Shown here: positions 24,707 to 33,757 of the stretch, one piece after another | Numbering within the stretch: the stretch's first letter is position 1 | Layout of the letters: every line of letters starts with the position of its first letter | Assembly (NCBI GenBank): GCA_015065925.1 | Contig: SVPL01000028.1 | Location: 1-33,821 of the forward strand | Source of the DNA: Oscillospiraceae bacterium | GTDB taxonomy: Bacteria > Bacillota > Clostridia > Oscillospirales > Acutalibacteraceae | DNA: 33,821 nt | Reading direction: 5' to 3' | Notes under the pieces: model-generated | Database searches by the model: none | Seen by the model: only the letters and a program-made list of their open reading frames with translations | Told to the model about the DNA's origin: nothing | Program-made: the position numbers and the translations under genes

Positions 24707-26071
24707 ATGAACATCACTGCTCTTTCTTTGCAAATGGGTGAAAACGATTTTGAGAGAAGATTTGTATGGTATGCAGATAAATCTGTTGAGTCAGCAGCTA
24801 TAAAATATATGCTTAAAACCGATTTTTTGAAATATAAAAATTTTGATAACGCAAAAACCGTTTTTGGTACGGTTGAGGATATTTATAATAACAATGTCTA
24901 TGTAAGCTGTAAGGTTAAAATAGAAAATTTAAAGCCATTTGCAGAATATGTTTATAAGGTAGGGGATGGAACCGATTTTTTTGATGATATTTACAGTTTT
25001 AAAACTCCTCCAATCTCAAAAAAACGGAGCTTTGCGGTTATAAGTGACCTTCACTGTATGTATAACCCCAAAAATCCCGAGCTTTGGGAATACCGCCGTC
25101 CACAGTGGCAAAACACATTAAATCAAATAAATAAATTTGACGGTGATATAGCCTGTCTTATAAGCGCGGGAGATAATATTTCAAGTTACAATATGGGGCT
25201 TGAGGATGATGCAGAAAATCTCCGCTTAATTTGTGAAAAGGAGCACGAATTTCTTTTTGAACCCCCTCTTATGAAACAAATACCCTTTGCAACCGTAATG
25301 GGAAATCACGAAGCACAGTATTATCCTAAAGATAATATGGCATCCAGCGTTATGGGGTATCATTTTTGTATGCCCAATGATGATGGTGCCTCGGGATACG
25401 TACCTCACACAACTTCGGGAAATTTCTGCTTTTTATCGGGTGATGTGCTTGTGATTGGGCTTAATTTTGCGGTAGATATTAGCGGTAATTACGCAAAAAC
25501 CAATTATGAAACCAATGAAAAGTACATAGATTTTGCAGTGAATAAATATTCAAATGCAACTTGGCGAGTAATCGTAACCCATATTCAAGGCTACACCTTC
25601 ATTGGTGATAGCAAGAATATTGAAACGCCTTATATGATGAAAAAACAAGACGAGCTTTGCAGTAAATATAATATTGATTTAATGCTAACGGGTCACGCCC
25701 ACGGATTTTCCCGTTCATATCCCATAAAAAGCGGAAATCCCCTTAAGGATACCGTAAAAAATATTGATGGGGTAGATGTAGCTTCAAATATAGATGCTAC
25801 GGTGCATTATAATCTTCCAAGCGCACTTAATCATTCTTTTTCAAGCATTTTTTCAGAGTATCAGCATTATTTAAAAAACTACGGTGTGGCTAAAATTCGC
25901 TCTAAAGAGCCTGAAATGCCTTGTGGATTTACAGAATATGACTCTCCTATGTTTTTGCATATAGATGTGGATGAGATAGATTCTAAAAGCCGTATGGTTA
26001 TTAAGGTTATTCAAAGCGAGGATTTAAAATCGGTTGATAATTTTATGCTTGTAAAAACAAAAAAGTATTAA
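24707..26071 (+). CDS. Purple-acid-phosphatase-like metallophosphoesterase
   Basis: A 454-residue protein with an N-terminal fibronectin-like beta domain (about 1-105), as in purple acid phosphatases, and a calcineurin-like metallophosphoesterase domain. The metal motifs are ISDLHCM near 118, SAGDNISSYN near 153, MGNHEAQYY near 203, VTHIQGY near 290 and LTGHAHGFSRS near 330. A phosphomonoesterase or similar role is likely; the substrate is unknown. Unlike most such enzymes, it has no signal peptide or membrane segment. The ribosome-binding site is weak (AGGGG). It has its own promoter and no clear terminator before rubrerythrin. Confidence 0.85.
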   Translation: MNITALSLQMGENDFERRFVWYADKSVESAAIKYMLKTDFLKYKNFDNAKTVFGTVEDIYNNNVYVSCKVKIENLKPFAEYVYKVGDGTDFFDDIYSFKTPPISKKRSFAVISDLHCMYNPKNPELWEYRRPQWQNTLNQINKFDGDIACLISAGDNISSYNMGLEDDAENLRLICEKEHEFLFEPPLMKQIPFATVMGNHEAQYYPKDNMASSVMGYHFCMPNDDGASGYVPHTTSGNFCFLSGDVLVIGLNFAVDISGNYAKTNYETNEKYIDFAVNKYSNATWRVIVTHIQGYTFIGDSKNIETPYMMKKQDELCSKYNIDLMLTGHAHGFSRSYPIKSGNPLKDTVKNIDGVDVASNIDATVHYNLPSALNHSFSSIFSEYQHYLKNYGVAKIRSKEPEMPCGFTEYDSPMFLHIDVDEIDSKSRMVIKVIQSEDLKSVDNFMLVKTKKY

Positions 26072-26139
26072 AAAAATATTGATTTTTTTACAAAAATATG
26101 GCAATATATTAGTATAATCTTTTTTTGGAGGTAAAAATT

Positions 26140-26676
26140 ATGAATTTAAAGGGTTCAAAAACCGAAGCTAATTTAATGGCAGCTTTTGCAGGTGAATCAC
26201 AGGCTAGAAACAAATATACCTATTATGCTTCTAAAGCTAAAAAGGATGGTTTTGTTCAAATTGCAGAGCTTTTTGAGGAAACTGCAAACAACGAAAAGGA
26301 ACACGCAAAAATTTGGTTCAAGCTTTTGCACGACGGTATGCCCGATACTGCAACCAATCTTGCAGATGCCGCCGCGGGCGAGAATTATGAATGGACCGAA
26401 ATGTACGCTGAATTTGCTAAGGTAGCAAAGGAAGAAGGATTTGACCATATCGCATTCCTTTTTGAAGAGGTTGCTAAGATTGAAAAGGCTCACGAAGAGC
26501 GTTATCGTAAGCTTTTAAGCAATGTTGAAGGCGGCGTTGTATTCTCTAAGGATGGCGATATTATGTGGGAATGTTCCAACTGCGGACATCTTGTATTTGG
26601 CAAACAAGCACCTGAAATGTGCCCCGTTTGTGCACATCCCCAAAGCTACTTTAAGGAGAAAGCTACAAATTATTAA
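26140..26676 (+). CDS. rbr: Rubrerythrin
   Basis: A 178-residue non-haem iron protein that reduces hydrogen peroxide in anaerobes. The four-helix diiron domain shows [12 protein letters not shown] (Glu19) and two ExxH motifs (52-55 and 116-119). The C-terminal rubredoxin-like domain binds one iron with Cys145, Cys148, Cys161 and Cys164. The ATG at 26140 follows TTGGAGG; a TTG at 26125 falls in that site and is not the start. A TATAAT at about 26113 has only a poor -35, so its promoter is uncertain. A strong terminator follows. It is probably a monocistronic oxidative-stress gene. Confidence 0.96.
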   Translation: MNLKGSKTEANLMAAFAGESQARNKYTYYASKAKKDGFVQIAELFEETANNEKEHAKIWFKLLHDGMPDTATNLADAAAGENYEWTEMYAEFAKVAKEEGFDHIAFLFEEVAKIEKAHEERYRKLLSNVEGGVVFSKDGDIMWECSNCGHLVFGKQAPEMCPVCAHPQSYFKEKATNY

Positions 26677-26689
26677 TAGTTGATATATT

Positions 26690-26721
26690 AAAAAAGACTG
26701 TCTACGGACGGTCTTTTTTTT
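26690..26721 (+). terminator. Terminator after rubrerythrin
   Basis: AAGACTGTC pairs with GACGGTCTT (one T-G wobble) over a TACG loop and runs into eight T residues (26714-26721). Confidence 0.9.
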
Positions 26722-26796
26722 GTGTCATTTTTCTTTGGATTTTCATAAAATGTAATGCCGATATTTTTTGGCAATTTTTTTAAAAGGAGGATTAAT

Positions 26797-27651
26797 ATGG
26801 CTGTTTTTTCTAACCAAGCAACCTTAACCTATAATGGTCAAAGCACCAATTCCAATATTGCGTATGGTGAAATACTTGATGTATTGGCGGTTACCAAAAC
26901 CCCCGTTGAGAATAGCTATTCTCAGGGTGAAACCGTAACCTATACCGTTGCTTTGCGTAATACAGGCGGAAATGCACTTAACGGACTAACCCTTAGCGAT
27001 GATTTAGGTGGTTATCAGTTCGGAAATACCACAGTTTATCCGCTGACCTATGTTGAAGGCTCCGTTTTGTACTATGTAGACGGTGTGTTGCAGCCTGCAC
27101 CTGCGGTAACAGCAGGTCCACCACTTGTTATTACGGGAATAAATATTCCCGCTAACGGTGACGCAGTTATTGTTTATCAGGCGGTTGCCAATAGTTTTGC
27201 AAATCCCGAAATAGGTGGAACTATTACCAATACAGTTACAGTTATCGGTGATGGACTAAGCGCTCCCATAACTGCAGAAGCAACGGTTGATGCATTAACC
27301 ACCGCTGCACTTTCAATTTCAAAAGCTATTACTCCGTCTCAGGTAGTAGATAATGACCGAGTAACCTACACCTTTGTTATTCAAAATACAGGTAACGAAG
27401 CAGTAACAGCAACCGATGATGCAGTAATAACCGATACCTTTGATCCCATTTTAACCGCTTTGGCAGTTAGCTTTAACGGTACACCCTTGGTAGAGGGTAC
27501 AGATTACACCTATAATGAGGCAACGGGATTGTTCACAACCTTACCCGGTGCAATTACGGTACCAGCCGCGACCTATACGGTGGACACTACAACCGGTGAG
27601 TATATTTTAACTCCCGGTATATCAACCCTTACCGTTACAGGCACAATTTAA
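26797..27651 (+). CDS. DUF11-repeat protein without signal peptide
   Basis: A 284-residue protein made of two DUF11-type beta-sandwich repeats: about 28-165, with VTYTVALRNTGGNALN, and about 168-284, with VTYTFVIQNTGNEAVT. It is rich in Thr, Val, Ala and Asn, has no cysteine and few charges, and looks like a surface or structural protein. The N-terminus MAVFSNQATLTYNG starts directly in the fold: there is no signal peptide, anchor or sorting motif. Similar short DUF11 proteins occur in many Clostridia with unknown function. AAAGGAGG precedes the ATG at 26797; an upstream ATG in the same frame lacks a site. It stands alone between rubrerythrin and the convergent GH127 gene. Confidence 0.82.
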   Translation: MAVFSNQATLTYNGQSTNSNIAYGEILDVLAVTKTPVENSYSQGETVTYTVALRNTGGNALNGLTLSDDLGGYQFGNTTVYPLTYVEGSVLYYVDGVLQPAPAVTAGPPLVITGINIPANGDAVIVYQAVANSFANPEIGGTITNTVTVIGDGLSAPITAEATVDALTTAALSISKAITPSQVVDNDRVTYTFVIQNTGNEAVTATDDAVITDTFDPILTALAVSFNGTPLVEGTDYTYNEATGLFTTLPGAITVPAATYTVDTTTGEYILTPGISTLTVTGTI

Positions 27652-27653
27652 TA

Positions 27654-27694
27654 TTAAAAAACAAATCGGTTTCGCTTTGCGGCGAAACCGATTT
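27654..27694 (-). terminator. Terminator between the DUF11 gene and the GH127 gene
   Basis: AAATCGGTTTCG (27663-27674) pairs perfectly with CGAAACCGATTT (27683-27694). On the reverse strand it is followed by TTTT-rich sequence, fitting the end of the GH127 gene; it may also serve the DUF11 gene weakly. Confidence 0.82.
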
Positions 27695-27708
27695 AACTAT
27701 TTTTAAAG

Positions 27709-29577
27709 TTATTTAATTCTAAGCCAAGCGGCAAGGCGTGAAGCATCATTCCAAGTTTTACCCGCCGATGCATAATCAATAAGTCTTGCAGTTTTGCCCG
27801 ATTTAAGGGGAACTTCAAAGCAGATATGAGCATCCTTAATTTCAGGGCAATCTACTACTTTGGCATCTACAAAGCCACTATCGTCGCAAACAACCTCTAA
27901 AACTGCGTCGGGGTTGGTTACACGCTTGTCGGCAGCCAAAACTAAAGGTCCGTAGGTGTAAGCCGCAAAAATATTGCGATTTACTGCACCTTCCGGCGGT
28001 AAAACCCTTTTAACCTTCATAGGTAATTCAAGTGTGATTTCATCTGAGCTATCCCAAACTGCTTTAAGGTTAGCGTAGCCTGTATCAACCGCATCTGTTT
28101 TGCCCTTGCAGGTGATGGTTGCACCGTCGCACCAAGCGGGAATTCTAAAGGATATTTCAAACTCCTCACTTTGTTCAAGCTCAAGAGTGAATTTAACGGT
28201 ACCGTTATAGGGGTAGGATGTATCTATAATAAGTTTAAGAGCAGAACCGTTAGGTGTAACGGCGTTAATATAACCCTTTTCGTAGTAGTTAATTACAAAT
28301 CCATCTTTTTTGTTTAAAAGTGCAATTTCGGGAATTACACCCGCACCTGCCGAGCCAATACAAGCGCAACAACCGTAATAGGTGTTGTCAAGCAAAACAT
28401 TGTATCCGCCTGTTTGTCTGCCTCTGGTGTCGGCAACCAAGGGAGAATAACTGTCAAAGGGCATTACTCCGGAAAATGTGTTTAAAGCATCTTTATGACG
28501 CTTATCATTTTTAATTATGCGCTGTGTGTTAAAGGAGCCTCGATACGCATTGTAAAAGGATTGCTCAATTTTGTCGGCATATTTTACATCACCTGTGAGT
28601 TCAAGCAATTGGGATGCAAATTTCATCCAAGTGACCGTAACGCAGGTTTCTTGAATAATGCCTTCGTAATCAGTTTGAGTTTGTCTAACGGCGGTGTGGT
28701 CAAAAAGCTCGTGTGTACAACCGCTGCAACCGATTATGCTAAATTCGGTATCAATAATATTTTTACCAAAGTTTATTAAAGCGGTTTTGTATTTATCAAT
28801 TCCCGTAATATAGTAAAATTGCAAAAGCCCCTCAAAGCAGGACATCATTTCGTATGCTTTAACAACGGGAAAATCGTGGGGAGATACATCATTATAGGCA
28901 AGCTCAATAAGGTTATCCGAAAGAATAAAGCCTGTTGAAATAATATACTCGGCAAATTCAAAATATTTTTTGTTACCGGTTAATCTGTAAAGACGAACAA
29001 TAGGCTCTAATATTGAGCAGGAGTTAAGTCCCTCCCAATGCTTTGAGCATCTGCGAATATCAAGCTTATCAGCGCCAATGCGGTCAATTATGTAATCGGC
29101 TTGTCTGCTCATAGAGGCGATTATTTGCTTATTTAATTCCTCGTCTTTGGAAATTTCCATAAAATACATAAGACCAAGCATAACATATTTTCTGCCCCAA
29201 AGGTCCCAAAAATTAAATTGTTCTCTTGGACGGTAGCCGGAAATTCTGCCAAATTCATCTTCTGTGCTTAAAATGTCACGAATACTGTTTTCAAGAATTT
29301 CGTATATTTCTTCGTTGCCTGTGTATCTGGTAACCATAGAGCCACCACGCATCATTTTACCCCAAAATTCGCTTCGCCAAGTAACATACCAGTCGCCTCT
29401 GCCGTCGTCTTTTGCGCGAAAAATATCTACAAATTTTTTCCAAAGAGCAACATCATAAAGCTGGTTTCTTTCAATAAAATCTATACTTTCTTTTAAAGTA
29501 CCCTCGAAAAACATATCAAGCTCTTGAGTTTTATTTAAGGTTTTCAAATCTTTTTCAGGGATAATTTTTTTAATCAT
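27709..29577 (-). CDS. GH127-type beta-L-arabinofuranosidase
   Basis: A 622-residue protein of the DUF1680/GH127 family. It has the alpha/alpha barrel (about 1-430) and C-terminal beta domains. The zinc site of the family is recognisable: Glu310 and Cys312 in QETCVTVT, and Cys403-Cys404 in YGCCACIG; in HypBA1 the equivalent cysteine acts as nucleophile. It would release L-arabinofuranose from beta-linked arabinooligosaccharides, although GH127-related families act on other sugars. There is no signal peptide, so it works inside the cell. TTGGAGG precedes the ATG. It is divergent from the large secreted protein, with which it probably shares a substrate. Confidence 0.85.
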   Translation of the reverse strand: MIKKIIPEKDLKTLNKTQELDMFFEGTLKESIDFIERNQLYDVALWKKFVDIFRAKDDGRGDWYVTWRSEFWGKMMRGGSMVTRYTGNEEIYEILENSIRDILSTEDEFGRISGYRPREQFNFWDLWGRKYVMLGLMYFMEISKDEELNKQIIASMSRQADYIIDRIGADKLDIRRCSKHWEGLNSCSILEPIVRLYRLTGNKKYFEFAEYIISTGFILSDNLIELAYNDVSPHDFPVVKAYEMMSCFEGLLQFYYITGIDKYKTALINFGKNIIDTEFSIIGCSGCTHELFDHTAVRQTQTDYEGIIQETCVTVTWMKFASQLLELTGDVKYADKIEQSFYNAYRGSFNTQRIIKNDKRHKDALNTFSGVMPFDSYSPLVADTRGRQTGGYNVLLDNTYYGCCACIGSAGAGVIPEIALLNKKDGFVINYYEKGYINAVTPNGSALKLIIDTSYPYNGTVKFTLELEQSEEFEISFRIPAWCDGATITCKGKTDAVDTGYANLKAVWDSSDEITLELPMKVKRVLPPEGAVNRNIFAAYTYGPLVLAADKRVTNPDAVLEVVCDDSGFVDAKVVDCPEIKDAHICFEVPLKSGKTARLIDYASAGKTWNDASRLAAWLRIK

Positions 29578-29632
29578 TATAAAGCCTCCAATTTTTATAA
29601 CATCTACCCGCCATAAACAACATCTTTTTTAT

Positions 29633-29660
29633 ATCATACCACAAAATAAACAAATAGCAA
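29633..29660 (-). promoter_or_regulatory. Possible promoter of the GH127 gene
   Basis: On the reverse strand TTGCTA (29655-29660) and TATGAT (29633-29638) with 16-nt spacing. The boxes are only moderate matches. Confidence 0.4.
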
Positions 29661-29746
29661 ATAAAAAATATGAAAAAATATTTATATTTGTTTGCAGTAG
29701 TGTAATCTTTTTGTAGAATAAAGCTTTTTTAGTATAGAAAAAGATA

Positions 29747-29775
29747 TTGAAATCAATAGTTTATTGGGCTATTAT
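29747..29775 (+). promoter_or_regulatory. Promoter of the large secreted protein
   Basis: TTGAAA (29747-29752) and TATTAT (29770-29775) at 17-nt spacing; start near 29782, about 25 nt before the ATG. Confidence 0.65.
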
Positions 29776-29806
29776 TGAACTATAAGGTTGAAATTAGGAG
29801 AATGTT

Positions 29807-32800
29807 ATGTTTAAGTATATAAATTTTAAAAAAACACTGGTTTTAAAATTGTTTTCCATATTTACTGCAGTTAGTATTATTTGTTCCTCTATTGGGGTTA
29901 ATGGACTTAAGGCTATTGCCGAAGATTTACCTATATATGATGAAGCTTTGGGCACATATACTTTTGACAATGGGGTTTTAACCGCCGCACCTTACGATAA
30001 TGCAGGCTTTAGAGGATGGTATGATAAATCAGGCAAAGAAGTATCAATCGAGCCCGAATTTAAAATCCCTTCAGGTGCAAAGTCAAATGATTATATTCCT
30101 GTTTTTTATAATTTTAATCTAGCGGCAGAAGGCGGATTTGAAAACTATGCCGACGGTACAGATTTAAAGGGAATAACCAATAACGAGGGTTGGGAAGGTC
30201 TATGCGATAACGAGCTTCAAGGCTATGAGGATTGGACAGAGTTTACCATTTCAACAGACAGGGCATATGAGGGTGAAAAATCTCTTAAAATTAAGTCTTA
30301 TGAAAATACAGCCTATCGTTCTTTTGCAAATTTAGAAACTAATACCCAGTATACGGTTAGTTTTTATTATAATATTGAACCGTCTGCTAGCGGTAATAAC
30401 AGTTATTTGAGCTTTGTTTCGGTTATTGATGGTAATACGGCTGTTACCCAAAGGGGAAACACCACAACAAAAACACTTGCCTCAAAAAGCTTCGATTTAG
30501 AAAGCGGCAGTTGTGAGGCAGGGGAGTGGAAGGAGGCTTCCGTAACCTTCTTTACGGGTGATAATACCGATGTAAAACTTTGTATTTATTACCGTTCGCC
30601 TGAGGTTGACCGCAAATTTTTGTATTTGGATAATCTATCCCTTATTAAGGATGAGTTTTCTGATACACCTGATTATATAGATGATACCTTTGATTTAGGT
30701 CATAATAAAAATTGGCGTATTTCTGATACTGCGCGACTAGGCACATCCATAAAAGACGGCAGACTTATGGCAACTCCAAAAACCACATACGGTTCTATTC
30801 AATCTCGTCCTTTATTGGTTAAAAGCGGATGCTATTATGAAATAGCCTTCGATTTAGATTTAAGTGAGGTTACAGATATTTATGTTCCTAAACTTGAAAA
30901 CGGGAAATTTGTAATTGATGAGAGCCTTATAAGTGAAGATAATCCAAATGGTTATGTTTGGGAAATTAATGGCAACTCTGCTACGGGAGAAAAAAGTCCT
31001 AACTGGATAAACTTTACACTTTCAACCGCTGAAGGCAAATACGGTGAAGAAAAAGCTGCCAACGATGCATCTTCTAATTTAGTAGTATTTGACTCAAACA
31101 CCCAAAATAATAATATAGAATTTGTTATTACCAATTCGGATAATTCCTATTCATATGTTCATAAAAAGGCATCCAGTGTTTCGGGTTTTGCGGTATCTGC
31201 AATAGGAAAAGCACTTAGAGGTCTTAAGGCTGATGATATACATATAATCGCAAGATTTACTGCCCCTAAAACCTGTAAAGCCTATCTTAACATTCGTCTT
31301 AACGGGCTTGGTACATATTATGTGGATAATATTAAGGTTACAGAAAAAATAAATATCAATAACGCAGAAAAAATTGTTGCGGAAACCCAAAGGGTAACAG
31401 CACTTGGTACCGCTATAAGAACAAGCGGAAAACAAGGTATGCGACATAAAACCTCTATAGATAAGCGACTTTTAACGGCTGATAACGATTTTGGGCTAAG
31501 GATTTTAGAATACGGAACGCTTGCAATAAAAACTGAATATTTAAATGGTGAGGAACTTGTTTCAGATGGTAATTATTTTTATAATGGCGAAAATTATTCG
31601 CCAAAGAAGGGTGTTGCCTATTCTTTTGAAAATAAAACAGATTTAGTTTATTCCAAGGATAATGAGTTTATAGAATTTACAGGTGTGCTAGTTAATATAA
31701 ACGAGGAAAATTGGAATGACGATTATACTGCAAGGGCTTATTTTAAGTATATTAAGTCAAATGGGGAAGAAGGCGTTTTTTATGCAAATCCTTTTGATAT
31801 AGCGGTTTATCCAATTGCTAAGGAAGGCTATTCTGCTAAAAATTTAGATGGTAGCTTCGCAGAAAGCGAGGAAACAAGGCAATACCTTTACAATAACATT
31901 ATAAATAAGTTTACCGATAAAATTATAAGTGTTTCCGATACATCTACTCCTAAATATACAAATTTCCAAGGTATTCGTTCTACTGTTTATCATTGTGTAA
32001 CATTTTTCCCTGATTCTCACGGACGAACCTATACCGACGCTCAGGCGGCAGTAGAAATGGATCGTTTGGTTGATAGCAAGGTGGACAATGTTCGTACCCG
32101 TTTTTCCTCCCAATGGATGTGGACTGAAAGTGGTTGGGATTGGGATAGTGAAAAAATGACCGCCTTTTATAAATGGGCAGATATGCTTCAAAAAAGAGAT
32201 ATTTCCATAACCCTTCAGGCGGGCTGGCATCTTTACGATTTTATAAGGTATTACAACTATAATTTTGAAGGCAATTCTAAGGATTATGCTTCACCGCATA
32301 CATCTATTCCCGAGGTGGATTATCTTCACGGGGCGGGTAACGATATTTACGGTGAGGATACTAATGCTAACGAAATTGCTTCTGCCTTAAAGTATGGTTT
32401 AAATGATAACGAAAAAGCACATTATTCTGTTGCTGCGGCTAGATATTCTGAATGGATAAAGCAATCCTTAAACGCCTTTAAAGCACACGGAATTTATAAT
32501 GTTGAATACATTTTACCCTTTACCGAAAGCGGAAATGTAAGCGAGGGAGATGAAACATATTCCTACGATGAGTGGGTTATAATGACTGCCGCTTTACATA
32601 ACAATCTTAAAAAATCGGGAATAAGAAATAACTATAAGATTATTGGCCCCGCACAGGCACTTTACGAATACGAAAATCGCCTTTCTTTGCTTGAATATAC
32701 CTACGATATGATAAATGGTACCGATTATGCCGATATGTTGGATATTAATGCATTGCACCAGTACACTCGCCCAAACACCAAAAAAGGTTATGCAAATACC

Positions 32801-33625
32801 GTTTATGAACCCTTTGGTTCCTATTCATTGGCAGAAGAAAATTTTACATACTATAATACTTTGCTTGAAAATTCAGGGCAAAGAAACACCGAATTTTGGT
32901 GCGATGAATATTTTGCACACGCACCCGATGCAAAATGGTGGGATAATGTTGGTATGCAAATGACACAGTTTGCCGCAGGTCTTACAGCGGGTATAAATAA
33001 CGGTGTTAACCGCTTTTTAACCTGGCAGATGTTTGATACCTTGTGGGAGAGTGATGATTTAAACGGTTCTGCTACATCAGATTCCGAAAAGGTGGGTGGT
33101 GTACATACAGTTGGTACCTGTCCATCCCTGATAAAGGTTGATGGTAAAACCTGTCCTAATGGAGCTTCTTGCGGATGCAACAGATACATCTATTCAAGCT
33201 ATACACCGCGGGTAACCTATTATGGAATTAACCTTATAGGAAAGTATATGAACAACGAAAACGCTAAGGTCTTTGATACTTATGTTGTCAATGATGCCGC
33301 AAGACAGGATGGCGGTGTTTATGTAAGTGCAATTGAAAATGATGAAGGTCAAACGGTTATCTTGGTTGTAAATGCAATGCCGACCGTTTCCGGCGTGGAT
33401 ATTAAGGTTGAAAAACAAAACATAACCAACTTTGCGCGGTATACCTATAATCCCGACGAAATTGTACCAACTGATGAAGCAAAATCAATTCCAAGCGATA
33501 AAAAAATCACGCTGGATGGCGCAACATCCTTTAGAGATGTAATTCCTGCAGGTTCTTTTGTGATTTATGTAGCCTCAAAAGCAAAATACGGCGCAGATAT
33601 TGACCTTCCTTTCGATTTTGAATAA
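29807..33625 (+). CDS. Large secreted multi-domain glycosidase-like protein
   Basis: A 1272-residue exported protein. A signal peptide (1-38) has a basic start, a hydrophobic core and a likely cut after AIA. A short GFRGWYDKSGKEVS segment (about 65-78) follows, then two carbohydrate-binding-like beta-sandwich regions (about 105-285 and 290-510). A module around 515-700 contains IRTSGKQGMRHK, a type common in clostridial surface proteins. A TIM-barrel-like region (about 710-1170) carries candidate acid/base Glu907 (FTESGN) and nucleophile Glu1034 (WCDEYF), as in clan-A glycosidases such as GH39. A beta domain ends the protein. No dockerin, SLH or LPXTG anchor is present. AGGAGA precedes the ATG. 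The substrate is unknown, but pairing with a GH127 enzyme suggests an arabinose-containing glycan. Confidence 0.75.
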   Translation: MFKYINFKKTLVLKLFSIFTAVSIICSSIGVNGLKAIAEDLPIYDEALGTYTFDNGVLTAAPYDNAGFRGWYDKSGKEVSIEPEFKIPSGAKSNDYIPVFYNFNLAAEGGFENYADGTDLKGITNNEGWEGLCDNELQGYEDWTEFTISTDRAYEGEKSLKIKSYENTAYRSFANLETNTQYTVSFYYNIEPSASGNNSYLSFVSVIDGNTAVTQRGNTTTKTLASKSFDLESGSCEAGEWKEASVTFFTGDNTDVKLCIYYRSPEVDRKFLYLDNLSLIKDEFSDTPDYIDDTFDLGHNKNWRISDTARLGTSIKDGRLMATPKTTYGSIQSRPLLVKSGCYYEIAFDLDLSEVTDIYVPKLENGKFVIDESLISEDNPNGYVWEINGNSATGEKSPNWINFTLSTAEGKYGEEKAANDASSNLVVFDSNTQNNNIEFVITNSDNSYSYVHKKASSVSGFAVSAIGKALRGLKADDIHIIARFTAPKTCKAYLNIRLNGLGTYYVDNIKVTEKININNAEKIVAETQRVTALGTAIRTSGKQGMRHKTSIDKRLLTADNDFGLRILEYGTLAIKTEYLNGEELVSDGNYFYNGENYSPKKGVAYSFENKTDLVYSKDNEFIEFTGVLVNINEENWNDDYTARAYFKYIKSNGEEGVFYANPFDIAVYPIAKEGYSAKNLDGSFAESEETRQYLYNNIINKFTDKIISVSDTSTPKYTNFQGIRSTVYHCVTFFPDSHGRTYTDAQAAVEMDRLVDSKVDNVRTRFSSQWMWTESGWDWDSEKMTAFYKWADMLQKRDISITLQAGWHLYDFIRYYNYNFEGNSKDYASPHTSIPEVDYLHGAGNDIYGEDTNANEIASALKYGLNDNEKAHYSVAAARYSEWIKQSLNAFKAHGIYNVEYILPFTESGNVSEGDETYSYDEWVIMTAALHNNLKKSGIRNNYKIIGPAQALYEYENRLSLLEYTYDMINGTDYADMLDINALHQYTRPNTKKGYANTVYEPFGSYSLAEENFTYYNTLLENSGQRNTEFWCDEYFAHAPDAKWWDNVGMQMTQFAAGLTAGINNGVNRFLTWQMFDTLWESDDLNGSATSDSEKVGGVHTVGTCPSLIKVDGKTCPNGASCGCNRYIYSSYTPRVTYYGINLIGKYMNNENAKVFDTYVVNDAARQDGGVYVSAIENDEGQTVILVVNAMPTVSGVDIKVEKQNITNFARYTYNPDEIVPTDEAKSIPSDKKITLDGATSFRDVIPAGSFVIYVASKAKYGADIDLPFDFE

Positions 33626-33646
33626 AAAAAACAAGTTATAAAAACA

Positions 33647-33691
33647 AGGACACATCATCAGGGTAAAACCCTAAAATGATGTGTCCTTTTT
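33647..33691 (+). terminator. Terminator after the large secreted protein
   Basis: AGGACACATCAT (33647-33658) pairs with ATGATGTGTCCT (33676-33687), with an inner AGGGT/ACCCT stem, followed by five T residues. Confidence 0.88.
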
Positions 33692-33710
33692 CATTTAGCG
33701 TCTTTAGACC

Positions 33711-33757
33711 GTTGCGTGTTACGACACGCAACAATAAACCACCTGCTATGCGGGTGG
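33711..33757. repeat. Tandem hairpins at the right edge
   Basis: Two strong hairpins lie side by side: GTTGCGTGT with ACACGCAAC (33711-33719 and 33724-33732, TACG loop), and CCACCTGC with GCGGGTGG (33739-33746 and 33750-33757, TAT loop). No T-tract follows. They may be palindromic intergenic repeats or the end of an IS200/IS605-like element whose body lies outside the window; neither can be shown here. From 33758 to the end I see no gene. Confidence 0.5.
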
